The notes beneath the pieces are model-generated. The model saw nothing but the letters and a program-made list of their open reading frames with translations, made no database searches and was not told the DNA's origin. A DNA stretch of 64,000 bases from Welwitschia mirabilis (Eukaryota; Gnetophyta; Gnetopsida; Welwitschiales), in the NCBI GenBank assembly GCA_051453625.1, contig JBOZIK010000001.1:284420567-284484566 (forward strand). The letters are read 5' to 3'. Shown here in pieces: positions 1 to 11,815 of this stretch. Each line of letters begins with the position of its first letter. Positions within the stretch are counted from its first letter, which is position 1. A program made the translations under genes and the position numbers.

Positions 1-1130
1 AAACAGGTTCTTATACCATGTTCATGGTTGCATCTAAAGATCCCTCATATAATTTCAACCATTATCCATTAACTTCATGAATCTCTTTAGTTTCCAAATC
101 TAAAACTTCAATTGAGCCATTAAAATGCACTTTCTGTATAAGATAAGGACCTAACCATTTAGAGGTTAACTTGTTATTCAAAAGGTTAACTCGAGTGTTA
201 TACAACAAAACAAGTTGACCTTATTCAAACTTTTTATGAAAAATTCTTTTATCATGTTTGAACTTTGCTTGGATTTATGGATCAATTGACGATGTATGGT
301 ACTAGTTATTTTTTTATCAAGATGATTTAATTATGCTAACCTATACTTAAAATTTTTAACAAAGCCTACAAGATTGAGTTAATAAGCTGTATGATAAGAA
401 CTGTAACACACATCAATCGGTAACATACAAACTTTACCGTAAACAAGTTCGTAAGATGAGAAATCAAGAGAAGTACGCAAAGTAGTACAGTAGGCCCAAA
501 GTACATCATTAAGTTTAGAAGTTCAAGTCTTTTTATTAACAAAGACATGTTTTTGAAGCATTTTCTTTATTTCTCTGTTAGCATTTTCATCTTGTCCATT
601 TGTCTAAGGATGATAAGCACAAGCTATTCTAAGTTCAATTCCCATGGACAAAAGAAGTTTCTTAAAAAGTGAATTAAGAAAATGAGTTTCCTGATTGCTA
701 ATGATGATTCTAGGAAAACCAAATCTCTAAAAGATATGAGATTGAAGAAAATGACAGACAGTTCAGGCATCATTCAAAGAAGTAGGTATAGCTTCAATCC
801 ATTTAGTCACATAATCTATAGTTGCTAAAACATAATTTTTATTAAAATAATGTGGATGAATAGTACCTATGAAATTAATACCCCAACAATTAAAAGGCTC
901 ACACTCAAGAATAGGTCTAAAGGGCATTTTCTATGAATGAATAAGACTATCGTAATGCTAACAAGGATCACACCTTCTAGCAAAATCAAATGAATCATAA
1001 AAAATAAGGCTAGTAAAAACAAGAATAGAGGATTTTCATTGTAGTTTTATGTCCAGTAAAATGTCCTCCACAAATACCACCATGACAAATATGAAGGATA
1101 TTAGATATCTTTCAATCAAGCATACATTTT
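1..1130 (-). pseudogene. Integrase and pol C-terminus of the Athila-like element
   Basis: The minus-strand translation shows an HHCC zinc-binding part (ICHGGICGGHFTGHKT, then CDPC), followed by the core: WGINFIGT, IISNQETHF and YHP*TNGQDENANREIKKML. In the family the first two motifs read WGIDFMG and ISDGGTHF, so two catalytic aspartates appear as asparagine here, each a single G-to-A change. The catalytic glutamate (NREIK) is retained. Downstream, LNDVLWAY and then NTRVNLLNNKLTSKWLGPY follow, which is the usual Athila C-terminal tail. The frame is broken by stops and shifts. The open frame 366-548 belongs to this domain. Confidence 0.85.
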
Positions 1131-1179
1131 CTCATGATTTGGTCTTTACACCTATTATACAAATGTGGTTCGATTCACT

Positions 1180-1800
1180 CATGGTTACCTATCTTATAGA
1201 GAAAATATTTACATTTATTATAGGTCAAATGTTATGGTGTTTTTATGGTTATAAGAAGTTTACAATATTGGCATAATGATAGTATCATTTGGAGGAGAAG
1301 AAAGTCGAGATAAGTAATCGGTAATAAAATTATGCTTCCCTACTTTATCTATAATGATCAAGTTAAACTCTTACATAAGAAGGATCCATTGAATCAAATA
1401 GGCATTAGAATCTTTTTTTGGTCATGAGGTAATAAATGGTAGCATGATCGATGTAAACATTGGTATAAAATCCTAAAAGATAATGTCTAAGAGAATCAAG
1501 GAAGAAGATAATGGCTAGTATCTCTTTCTCTATAGTGGTATAGTTCATTTGAGCTCTAGATAAAAATTTTCTATAATAATATATAACTTTAAAATCATTC
1601 TCATATTTCTAACAAAGAACCCTATCCACAGCAAAATTACTCACATCATACATAAGCTTAAAATTAAATTCCCAATCAGGTCCCATCACTATAAGAGTAT
1701 AAGACAATTTATGTTTAAGCCTATTGAAAGCAAGTTTACAAGACTCATTCCATTAGAATTTGACTTCTTTCTCTAGTAACGAGTGAAGGGTTGACAGATA
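1180..1800 (-). pseudogene. RNase H domain of the Athila-like element
   Basis: The minus-strand reading gives MYDVSNFAVDRVL, then NYTTIEKEILAIIFFLDSLR, then VYIDHATIYYLMTKK, ending near LSRLSSPPNDT. These line up with the RNase H signatures D-ASD-AVG-VL, NY-TTEKELLA and YTDHAALKYLL. The Asp, Glu, Asp positions are kept. The segment after YLMTKK is frameshifted relative to the rest. It sits directly between RT and integrase, as expected. Confidence 0.85.
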
Positions 1801-1849
1801 GTAGCATAATCATGAATGGACCGACGGTAAAAACCACAATCACTATAAA

Positions 1850-2560
1850 AAGATTTGACCTATTTAACATTTGTAGGGAAACTAAGATTTTGAATAATAC
1901 TAACTTTAAAAGAATCCATCCTAATCCCCTCCTAAGAGATCTTGTAACCTAAAACAATACCACTTTCTACAATAGAAAGACTCTTTTACCAACTCAAATG
2001 AAGACCACTAGGAATGCAATGGTCTAAGAATTTCTTTAAACAATCTAAGATTTTTTCAAAAGTTTTAGATAAATAGAGAAGTCATCCATAAAAGTCACAA
2101 TGGAATCCTCAAGCATATTAGAAAAGATACCCATTATAGCATGCTGAAAAGTACCGAGAGCATTATAAAGTCTAAAAGGCATGAGTCTAAAAGTGAAAGT
2201 ATCAAAAAGAGAAGTGCAAGTAGTTTTGGCTTGGTCTTTTCTAGCAATGCAAACCTGGTTATAACTGTTATAATCATCAAGGAAATAGTAAAAAGCATGA
2301 TCCTTAATCCTATTAAGAATTTAATAAAGAAAAGGAAAAGGATAGTAGTCTTCTTTGGTTATCTCATTTAATTTTTGGAATTTGATGCACATGTATCATA
2401 TCCCATGATTTTTAGAAGCTACTGTTAAGGGGCTAACCACTGATTATCAACAACGAAGTAAATAATTCTAGCATTCATTAGTTTAATAATTTCATCTTTT
2501 ACAATTTGTTTAAGAGCTCAATTTAGTCTACATTAGTGTTGTCTCATAGGTCTAGCAGTT
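1850..2560 (-). pseudogene. Reverse transcriptase domain of the Athila-like element
   Basis: On the minus strand the order is FYYFLDDYNSYNQVCIA (around 2230-2320), FRLMPFRLYNALGTFQHAI (around 2140-2200), then MLEDSIVTFMDDFSIY (around 2065-2115), then SGIVLGYKIS and YRR further down. These are the fingers, palm and connection motifs of gypsy RT. The FMDD catalytic box is intact, unlike the integrase. Stops and frameshifts elsewhere make it non-functional. The plus-strand open frame 2141-2371 is a shadow of this domain. Confidence 0.88.
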
Positions 2561-2829
2561 TTTTGAGGTACATTTTATATTACATAATGGAAGTGGATAT
2601 GGCTATCAAATCATTATGGGGCCAAGCAGAAACATTTACGTTGGATTGAAAAAGAGAGATGGGACTCGATTCTTATTAAGGGATACGGTTTTTATTGATA
2701 ATCAATGATTTGTTCATGTTACTATTTAGGAAAACATATTTTAGTCCACTATCTAAAGGTTTCAGGTTTAGATTTAAGATTATCTTTTTAGTTTTTGGAA
2801 AATTATCAAAATAATAAACTATGATCTTA

Positions 2830-3500
2830 GACTGTCATCCAAATGTCAGTAGCAGATGACTACCCTCAAAATAAGAAATCTTAGGTCTATTAAATTCTTG
2901 AACTTCTACACAGTTAATAGACTCAGACGCTCTACTCTCTAAATCAGAAAACGTAGTTGTTAGATAGTCAAACTTAAGTTTATCACTAAAAACATATAGA
3001 TAGTCTAATTTCAAATTTATCATTCAACAAGGTTTTTTTATGAAATATGAACCATATTTCCTCAAGTAAATAGTGTTGTAAAAATAGAGTTGTCTTAATT
3101 TCTTCCTCAAACTCAAATAATTGCCTAAATATTTTTCGGCTGCATCAATCACTCTTATTAAAAATTATTTATTTTCAAAATGGCAATTCATCAATTTGGT
3201 TCTTATATCTATGATATAGTGGGATATTACACAGAAAGCTCTACCTAGAAGTAAAGGATATCCACCATGGTGCTCAAGTTCTAAAATAACTACATCAATG
3301 TGGTAGAAAGCTTTTTCTATCTGAATGATGAAGTCCTTGACTATACCTAATACTTTCTTCATAAAAGTATCAGCTAACTCCAAGATAATGTGTGTAGGTT
3401 CTACTCTTTCTTACAAACCAAGTCGTTGACAAATGTGTAAGGGCTTCATATTGACACTAGCTTCAATATCTATCAAGGATTTCTTTATTCTATAGTTTCT
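2830..3500 (-). pseudogene. Aspartic protease of the Athila-like element
   Basis: The minus-strand reading contains SLIDIEASVNMKPLHICQRL near 3420-3490, then MELADTFMKKVLGIVKDFII and HGGYPLLLGRAF in the open frame 3165-3383. In Athila proteases the equivalents are a DLGAS-type active site, a (Q)LADRS flap region and a P-ILGRPF motif. The catalytic Asp is kept, but the following Gly is Glu. The open frame 2835-3023 continues toward the RT linker. Confidence 0.8.
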
Positions 3501-3559
3501 CTCTAAAGTGATACTCATAGTGGCCTCCCTTGAATCTTTAAACTTTTTATATTTTTGGC

Positions 3560-5200
3560 AAATCAAATTACTAACAGATTGAGCTACGAAGACTTTACTA
3601 GAGATGGTTCATTTTTATTTTCTTCTTATTAAGTCTTTCCAAAAGTTTTAAAAATGACAAGTTGATACTCACATTTTGCATTAAGTCTTTATGATGATTA
3701 TAAAAAACGGGATTTATGTTAAGCCTATTAAGCCATGGGGTAGCAGGTTTCTTTCATAAAGGATCTTTCTTTTTGTTACTTAGTAAAGAAGGAAAAGAAT
3801 GGTTTTCTAACATTTCTATATCCTCTTCCTTATAATTCTTATTACTTTGTGATGTTGAAGCCTCATGAGTAGAAGGAATTGTGTCATTTCCACTTTTTGT
3901 CACCACCTTATAATCTTTTCTAACTTCATTTGTGTTCAATAAAGATTAAGTGATAAGAGATCCTCGTAGTCTTTGGTTGACAATAATACTTTATTGTAGA
4001 ATGCTCACTAGGTTTTCTATGTTAGTGTTTGTCTTTTCTTGCATTTTTATTAACTCTTCAATGGAATTCCTAAGAGGATTACTATGGTTTTGGGAGTTGA
4101 ATAAGTTTTTTGAGTTGTTTAAGTTATTGGATTAAAATTTTAAGTTCTTAAATATATTTTTAAAATGTTGGAATTTGGGATGGTGTGTTTGAAAATTTCT
4201 AGAGTTTAGTTGTTCACTCATCCTATGTTGAAAATTGTTATAATTTTAGACTTGTCTTTGGTTGTAATTTTAGTTGTAGTTCGAAAGTCTTTGGTTAAAG
4301 GCACAAAATTCCTCACAGATTTTCTCTTTATAAGTAGGAAGCAAAGGATAATCTTTTAACATGGTAACTATCTTCACACAAATCACAGGTTAAAACTACA
4401 ACTTCACGCTTTTTGATTACTATCTTAGCATTAAGGATTATTTAGGTGTATTTCTCTAAGATAGAGGTAAAATCCTTAATAACATTAATTAGTTTATTTT
4501 TAGTTCTTATTTCATTCTTCTCATGTTTTACCTCTTTTAGATATTTAATGATTTGGCTTACATTTTGGTTTTCTTTAGGTAAGGGTTTAGGCCATGTTTT
4601 ACTTACTTCTACTAAATCTTCAAATACTTTTCAAGTATTATTTAGGGTTTGGTTCAATAAGTTTCCTCTACAAGAAAAATCTACAAGTTAATTTATACGA
4701 TTGTTCAATCTACTGTAAAAATAATCAACTAGTTTTACCCGTGAAAAGGCATCTACAGGGTTTGAATGTAAAGAAATAAATAATCTCTTATAGGCAGAGA
4801 CATAATCTTTATTAGATATTTTTTTAGAAGTTGATGACTTTTTTCTTATGCTTCTAGATGGTAGTTTCACTTATGAATCTCTTAATGAAGGATTTCTAAA
4901 CTTGACTCCAAGATTTAGAGTTTTGTAGGGAGGTGTTCTAAGCTATAGTTTTGATTTATCTCTCAAAGTGATGGGGAAGATAATCATGTAGGTCCTATCA
5001 CTTATACATTTTTTATTGCTTTTAAAAGTTAGGATAAGTTGTTCTATATTGATGATGTATTGTAAAGTATCTTTATCAGGTTCTCCACTAAAGGTAGGAT
5101 AAGCATTTAGGTTACAGAGTCCTACATCATCACCAGGAGGTAAGTGAAAAGGAGTTTGGTCTTATTTACTATAAGATCTCTAAGAGTAGCATTAACATTA
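3560..5200 (-). pseudogene. gag region of the Athila-like element
   Basis: The minus-strand translation near 5000-5130 reads PPGDDVGLCNLNAYPTFSGE followed by PDKDTLQYIINIEQL, and near 4690-4870 SAYKRLFISLHSNPVDAF in the open frame 4688-4870. It is helix-rich and lies upstream of protease, as gag does. The open frame 3754-3939 (acidic, Ser/Thr-rich) fits the gag-protease linker. No intact zinc knuckle was found. Several stops and shifts are present. The gag call rests mainly on position plus general resemblance. Confidence 0.65.
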
Positions 5201-5399
5201 GTATAAGAAGAAGTGGTAGCAGGGATTCCAATGATAAGGGGTGGATTTGTTAAAATATGTTTCTTAAGCTTTTGGACTAATATAGACATGATAGAAAAAT
5301 TAGACTCTACAGAAATAAAAGTGGAAATTGCAAAAATTTCAAAATGTTGTGTACCTTTTTCTCTGATATTTTTAGCAATCAACAGCTTCTCTCTCTGGT

Positions 5400-8300
5400 A
5401 TTTTTCTTCCTAGTAATGATTCCAAGATGTTGTGATGCATATTTCTGTAATGTTTATGTCTTGAGTAGAATTCTGTTAATCACAAATAATAATGCACAAA
5501 CACAACATACTAATATAGATGGAAATTAACTCAAATGTCATAATCTATCAAAGGTCAAAGTAGAAAATAAGAGAGTTTCTTTCAAAATAGAAATGCTTGT
5601 ATCCTAATCTATAGAAATCACTTGTAAAGCATGAAATAAGAGTAAAACACATTATGTAAAGCTAATTTAGGTAAAGAAATAACAATGTGCTTAACCTAAA
5701 ATAATTAAGCATAACCTTGACAAAGGTTACCCTCATAATCTATACCATAAGAGAAACTGTTGTCAGATCTTAAGCATAAGCTATAAGGAAGAGAAACATT
5801 CACATATTAAAGTATAAAAAGGAAATTTTTTGTATTAAAAATCAAACTACATTTATATTACAAAGTAGCCACATCTCAATGGAGGAAATTCTACCTAATG
5901 CTAAGGAAACGTCTCTCTAAAACTACAAGATGGATCTCTAACCCTTCGATCTCCTATCACGAGAATTTTAAGTGTAAATGAAAACAAACAGGAGTCGAGG
6001 ATGAGATCTTTATTTATTGACTTAAATGCATAATAATAAAAAAAAAAGCATAGGTAAATTGTAATAGCTATTCAAAGAGAAAATGTAAATATATGTGGTG
6101 AAATTTTGGTGAATGTTCAGTATAGACATTACAAAAGTATCGTCTGACTAGTTGTCCAAATGATAGAGGAGATGATTCAACCTCATAATCGATCCACATC
6201 AACTATAAGTTAGACTTAAGTTAGCATCCAGTTGGCATGGTCATTTGTATAGTCATCCGAATGATAAGGTGGACAATGGCCTTCAATAATTCTTTAGTCA
6301 TGGAATTAGCTGCAATGTTTGTAGAAAGTTATCTTCAGAAATACAAAGTATTCATATTTTTTCAGAATGCTTGTGAATTATCATGGAGATTGCATATTCC
6401 ATTATTTTCATCCTATCTCTCTATTATCATATAAACCAAGCATTTATCTATCTATTCACCTACAAAACAATTCAAAATACCCTATCAAATATGCATAAGT
6501 TGACAGCACAACACTACTCAATGATGAATCATATAATAAAAATGTTCTAGCATATCTATTAAATTGTAAAACTCCTTTACCTAATGTGGTTATTCTTACT
6601 AAGGAAATAACGAAGAGTACATAAACCTCTATGACTTCACTCATAGTCATGAGGAAAATTGGTGGCATAAGAGCAATGAAAAGAATAAATGTCATATACT
6701 TATGAAGGATGAGTCACTTGAGTATGAAGCATATCCCAAAGAACCTAAAATTATCTAATTTAATCTAGCAATTCCTTGATCTTTGGAGTGAGGAACTCTA
6801 ACACTAAAAGTATTTGATCCATTTAATAAGTGTCATGACTTATGTTGTTAATAATACTCTTAGGTGTAGAAGAAAGGTAAGGAAAATACAGTGAAGCCAA
6901 TTTCATAACCAACAAATCTTATAACATAAGAGAATAAAAATAGGGGATGGAATAGGACATATCCTTCTAATATGGTAGATCATTGAAATCCAAAAGATCA
7001 CCATTAAGATCAATGTTTAAATCCAAAAGTAATCATAAGAATCTAGAGAAAAAGGATAATATAGAATCACTTACTATAATGACTTACTTCCTTAACCATT
7101 TTAAATCCTCTAAGGCATATAAGAGGGTAAGATCCACCTCCTTTTCATCTATGATAGGTAGAGTATCTGACCCTTATAAAATAAGAATTTAAAAGTACTA
7201 ACTCCTTGTTAAATGAAAGAAATAAGAAAAAAGGTAATAATCACAAATTAATAAAAGAAAAAAGATGCAACTCGCAAGTCCAAGGTTGATGAAAAAAGCT
7301 AAGAGGTGAATCCTTCTCAGTTACCTCATAAGGAATTGATTGCATCAGTTCCTTTTTCTTACAACAAACTAGAAGCAGTGGCTCTATTCATCTAAACATC
7401 ATAAAGAATCAAATGCCCAATCAATGTCATATTACCATTGAAGGAATAAATATGTAAAATTCCTACTTCAAATAAAATATAAAAAGTAAACTTATAAAAA
7501 TACCAAAATCATTTGAATCCAAAACTTCTACCTCCACTAGATTAGAAGAGTGTGAGTAAAGCAAGGATCAATAGGGTATATTTTTTAGGGATAGTAAGAA
7601 TGAGGGATTGAATGGAGAAGAAGAAAATAGTTGCAAATGCTCAAATACATTCTTATAACATATAGTCTTAAAAAAATATGTTCATAAAATAAATTGTTCC
7701 TTTCTTCACCTCTTTTAAGACAAATGTATTGGACTAAGGTATAAGAGCAAATAGTAGAGGTCCAATTAAAAGAAACATCCCTAACAATAAAAGAGGTTAA
7801 ATATATGACATAATAAGAGACTTCATTGGAACAATCATGAAGAAAGGTTCAATAAGAAATTAACATTCCTTAAGCATCATAATATGGATTTATAGAATTT
7901 GCAATAGCAATGTCATGCCTAAGGATATCTATCTCCATTATAAAAATAAATTCATATAATTAATTAGCCAAAACTTCCTAAAGTTAGAATTTAAGTGAGT
8001 TGTCTTAAAGAAATACTACTTTCCTCACTTAAACTAAATGCCAAACAAATACTCTCCTTTGAGATAATAATAGGGTCATGTACAAGGTGTAGAATGGTAT
8101 TATGTTGAAGATCAAAATAATCATATAAGAAATCTAAGATATATAACATGGTAGTATTTTAAAAATAGAATAAATAAAAACTATAACAATTTATTAAATT
8201 TGAATAAAATACTGAAAAAACCTAATTGGAAGTTTTCTCTTAAATCTCTAGTTCAACAGAATAAACATTTATGGAATTCTAAGAAAAATGAGGAAAAAAA

Positions 8301-8620
8301 TACTAGACCATCCCTTAAATAATGGAAGAAGAAGCTAATGAAGATAGGAAAAGATGTAAATAAAGCCTCTACAAAGAAAAAGTATGGTTGATATCACTTG
8401 CAAGAGAAGAAACCCATTAAGAGGAGGGCCACCAAAGATAACATAAAAGAACTTTAAGAGAAATAAGAAAAGAAATAAAATACAAAAATACCTAGTAAGA
8501 GAAGGGAATTGGACCACCCATGTATGAAATAAAAAATAGAAATAAAGAAACAAAAATGGCAACAATAATTTATAATTAAAAAAAACCTGGGGCTAAAGTG
8601 GGCCTTCAACTTTAGTAAGA
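5400..8620. other. Unassigned AT-rich DNA right of the Athila-like gag
   Basis: This is where the 5' leader and LTR of the left Athila-like element should lie, but I could not find LTR ends, a TATA box or a tRNA-complementary primer site. Short open frames such as 6237-6434, 6456-6695, 6983-7192 and 8335-8565 have no recognisable motifs and look like chance in AT-rich sequence. Confidence 0.4.
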
Positions 8621-8629
8621 AACTTAACC

Positions 8630-9330
8630 ATAATCTAAGTAACCTAGATCTGACATTGTAGTGATAGGGTTTACCTTTAACATCACAATTGTCTCATAGG
8701 CCTAAAATCACAGTTAGGTGTCCCATACCTAGGTCACACTTGTTTTACAAATCTAATTCATACCCATGGGGTCCACCTTAAACATCATAGTTGTCTCATA
8801 GGCCTGACAGCATAGTCATGGGTTCCACACCCAATGTCATACTTGATTTGTAAGTCTAACATCATATTCACAAGGCCTACCTCTAATGTTACAGTTATCT
8901 TATAGGCCTAATGTTGTAGTTATGAGTTTCACATCCAACATCACACTTGGTTCATAGATCTAACATCATAGTCATGGGGGCCGTCTTCAATGTCACAGTT
9001 ACCTCATAGGCCTGGCATCATAGTTATAGGTTCCATACTCGATATCATACTTGATTCATAGATTTAACATCATAGTTATGAGGTTCATTCCCAATGTTGT
9101 ATTTTTATAACAAGCCTCATATTGTAGTTATGGGTCTCACATCCAACATTAAACTTGGTTTATAGATTTTACATCATAGTTTTGAGATCCACCTCTAATG
9201 TCATAGTTGCATAATAGACCTAATGTCATAGCCATGGATCCTACATTTAATGTTACACTTAGTTCATAGTTCTTATGTCCTAGTTATGAGATCCATCCCT
9301 AATGTCATAGTTAACATCTAGAATTTTCAT
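8630..9330. repeat. Minisatellite, ~104-bp higher-order unit, about six copies
   Basis: The landmark CATAGGCCT (or a close variant) recurs at about 8695, 8797, 8900, 9005, 9108 and 9213, a spacing of 102-105 bp. Each unit is two related half-units of ~52 bp: one ends in a phrase like CAGTTGTCTCATAGGCCT, the other in ACACTTGGTTCATAGATCT. Copies are diverged, mostly by C/T and G/A changes. No reading frame persists through the units. Confidence 0.85.
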
Positions 9331-9995
9331 GTCACACATGGCTATTGAAAGTTTAACGTCACATTTGTCTTACTAGAAACCTGATGTCGCACTTATCCGC
9401 TAGAAGTCTAATGTTGCACTTTACTATTATAAGTTTAATGTTGCACTAGTTTCATCAAACACCTGATGTCATACTTAATAACAAGAAGTCTGACATTTTA
9501 CTTAATCATTGATAATCTAAAATAATGCTTGGCCTTTGAAAGTCTAACATTACATTTAACTATTTAAAAACCTAACATCATAGTTATCCACTAAAGTCTA
9601 ACATGATACTTGTTCCCTTGAAGTATAACATCACACTTGTCTCACTATAAACTTGACATCGTACTTGACTATTGGAAGTTTAACATTTCACTTGATCACT
9701 CGAAAACCTAATGTTGTGCTTAACTGCTAAAAAAAAAAAAAAAACCTAACATCACACTTACCTTTTAGAAGTCTGATGTTACACTTATCCATCGGAAAGC
9801 GGATGTTACACATGCCTATTGAAAGTCTTGTGTTAGACTTATTCCCTAGAAATTTGATGTCATACTTGACTATTAAAAGCCTAATGTTGCACTTATCTAC
9901 TAGAATTTTGACATCACACTTGGCTAACAGAGGTCTAACATCATACTTGATCCATTGAAGTCAAACATCATACTTGATTACCAAATCTAACATCA
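9331..9995. repeat. Minisatellite, ~30-bp monomers related to the 104-bp array
   Basis: Short units built on AAGTCTAACATCACACTTG plus about ten variable bases repeat across this stretch, roughly 20 times. The core (TAACATCACACTTG) is shared with the adjoining 104-bp array, so the two arrays have a common origin. A 15-bp A-run sits inside at about 9731. The open frame 9776-9958 is the array read in one frame and is not a gene. Confidence 0.8.
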
Positions 9996-9999
9996 TAGT

Positions 10000-10290
10000 T
10001 TCTTGCCTCTTAGATAGTTACAAAAGTTAGGATAATTATGTAAGTTATTAAACTAATTTAGTAGTTATTAAAGATTAACTAACCACTTTAACAATCTCAA
10101 AAATTACTTTTAAAAAGAATACATATTTAAGAATCATTAGAACCCATCAAAAGATAAATAACAGAAGGGAGATGCATGATGTATTCGAGAGTAATAGAGA
10201 AGATAGTAAATTTTTAAATAGAAACCCTTGAGAATCAACTAAATGAAGTTCTCTCATAGAATTAGGAGCCCTCTATAAAAGGGACTTTTT
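10000..10290 (+). promoter_or_regulatory. Possible 5' LTR promoter of the plus-strand gypsy element
   Basis: The stretch starts with TTA/TAGTTA-rich sequence (10020-10090) of a type often seen in chromovirus LTRs. It contains CTCTATAAAAGGGAC near 10270, a good TATA-box candidate, upstream of a plus-strand gypsy gag-pol. I could not pair it with a matching 3' LTR after 15360, so its LTR status is inferred. Confidence 0.35.
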
Positions 10291-10505
10291 GATAAATAAC
10301 AGAAGGGAGATGCATGATGTATTCGAGAGTAATAGAGAAGATAGTAAATTTTTAAATAGAAACCCTTGAGAATCAACTAAATGAAGTTCTCTCATAGAAT
10401 TAGGAGCCCTCTATAAAAGGGACTTTTTGATAAATAACAGAAGGGAGATGCATGATGTATTCGAGAGTAATAGAGAAGATAGTAAATTTTTAAATAGAAA
10501 CCCTT
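10153..10505. repeat. Exact 138-bp direct repeat abutting an N-gap (likely assembly artefact)
   Basis: The unit beginning GATAAATAACAGAAGGG starts at 10153, 10291 and 10429, each 138 bp apart. I see no differences between copies; the third is cut by the gap. Perfect identity beside a gap, in a region where everything else is strongly diverged, suggests repeated placement of one contig end. Confidence 0.85.
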
Positions 10506-11111
10506 NNNNNNNNNNNNNNNNNNNNNNNNNNNNNNNNNNNNNNNNNNNNNNNNNNNNNNNNNNNNNNNNNNNNNNNNNNNNNNNNNNNNNNNNNNNNNNN
10601 NNNNNNNNNNNNNNNNNNNNNNNNNNNNNNNNNNNNNNNNNNNNNNNNNNNNNNNNNNNNNNNNNNNNNNNNNNNNNNNNNNNNNNNNNNNNNNNNNNNN
10701 NNNNNNNNNNNNNNNNNNNNNNNNNNNNNNNNNNNNNNNNNNNNNNNNNNNNNNNNNNNNNNNNNNNNNNNNNNNNNNNNNNNNNNNNNNNNNNNNNNNN
10801 NNNNNNNNNNNNNNNNNNNNNNNNNNNNNNNNNNNNNNNNNNNNNNNNNNNNNNNNNNNNNNNNNNNNNNNNNNNNNNNNNNNNNNNNNNNNNNNNNNNN
10901 NNNNNNNNNNNNNNNNNNNNNNNNNNNNNNNNNNNNNNNNNNNNNNNNNNNNNNNNNNNNNNNNNNNNNNNNNNNNNNNNNNNNNNNNNNNNNNNNNNNN
11001 NNNNNNNNNNNNNNNNNNNNNNNNNNNNNNNNNNNNNNNNNNNNNNNNNNNNNNNNNNNNNNNNNNNNNNNNNNNNNNNNNNNNNNNNNNNNNNNNNNNN
11101 NNNNNNNNNNN
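10506..11111. other. Assembly gap (606 N)
   Basis: Run of N. Open frames spanning it are meaningless. It falls in the leader/gag part of the plus-strand gypsy element. Confidence 0.99.
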
Positions 11112-11376
11112 AAACTTCTTGAAAACATAACTTTTTAATTATTTCAATGGAATGTTGCCCCTTAAACTATGAAGTATCCTCTAAACCTAGCGAAGTATCA
11201 AAAAAACTTCTTGAAAACATAACTTTTTAATTATTTCAATGGAATGTTGCCCCTTAAACTATGAAGTATCCTCTAAACCTAGCGAAGTATCAAAAAAACT
11301 TCTTGAAAACATAACTTTTTAATTATTTCAATGGAATGTTGCCCCTTAAACTATGAAGTATCCTCTAAACCTTAGA
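11112..11376. repeat. Exact 92-bp direct repeat on the right flank of the gap
   Basis: The phrase AAACTTCTTGAAAACATAAC starts at 11112, 11204 and 11296, a 92-bp period with identical copies. It mirrors the 138-bp repeat on the other side of the same gap, so an assembly cause is likely for both. Confidence 0.85.
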
Positions 11377-11815
11377 AGTTAAATCTACTAAAGATGATTA
11401 TAAGAAGACAAAACACTACTTGGAAACATAAGATAATAGATGGACTAAGAATCAAACTAGACAAACTACAAGATTTACTACTAGTAGGAATTAACCTCCT
11501 AGGGAACAATTTAGAAGTAATATCATCTTCCATGACTATAAGAAGAAAGACCACATAGTAAGAAACTATTCACCCAAGGCCCTTGGGACTATACCTCCTA
11601 TCTGAAATCAGATTAGACGCAATTACATCCTTATCCACCTATAAAAATATCTTATGTTATAGTCATATAGGTTTAATAATAAATCAATTTTATGTTTTAG
11701 AATTACTATTGTATATTTTATGTTTTCTAGTTTTGTTTTTAATTAATAGTGATGCTTCTTACAATTTCATCTCCCCTCTTTTTTTTCAAAATGTAAACAT
11801 TACTCTATTCTAAGA
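11376..11815 (+). pseudogene. gag zinc-knuckle region and protease of the chromovirus-like element
   Basis: A basic, Asn/Arg/Thr-rich stretch (RQTTRFTTSRN) leads to FHDYKKKDHIVRNY near 11528-11570. This has the CX2CX4HX4C spacing of a zinc knuckle, but all three Cys are replaced (Phe, Tyr, Tyr) while His remains. About 55 codons on, LINSDASYNFISPLFF (11735-11790) matches the chromoviral protease LIDSGAS-NFIS, with the catalytic Asp changed to Asn. The open frame 11583-11813 covers the protease. Confidence 0.75.

Larger units (their letters stand above)
1..5200 (-). mobile_element. Athila-like Ty3/gypsy retrotransposon, decayed, left-truncated
   Basis: Read on the minus strand from about 5200 down to 1, this stretch gives gag, aspartic protease, reverse transcriptase, RNase H and integrase in the canonical Ty3/gypsy order. 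Domain spacing and the wording of the motifs (protease followed by PLLLGRAF, RT FMDDFSIY, a post-integrase stretch VLLYNTRVNLLNNKL) match the Athila lineage as I know it. Every domain carries in-frame stops and frameshifts, so no product is made. The 3' end lies outside the window. I could not find the 5' LTR or primer-binding site to the right of gag. Confidence 0.85.

Noticed and set aside
1-5200. Endogenous pararetrovirus (caulimovirid) instead of a gypsy element
   Set aside because: An integrase with HHCC and DDE-type motifs follows RNase H, which caulimovirids lack. The Athila wording is clear in all domains.
9776-9958. Repeat protein encoded by the minisatellite
   Set aside because: The ~30-bp units vary in length, so the frame does not persist. 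The open frame is short and without start context.
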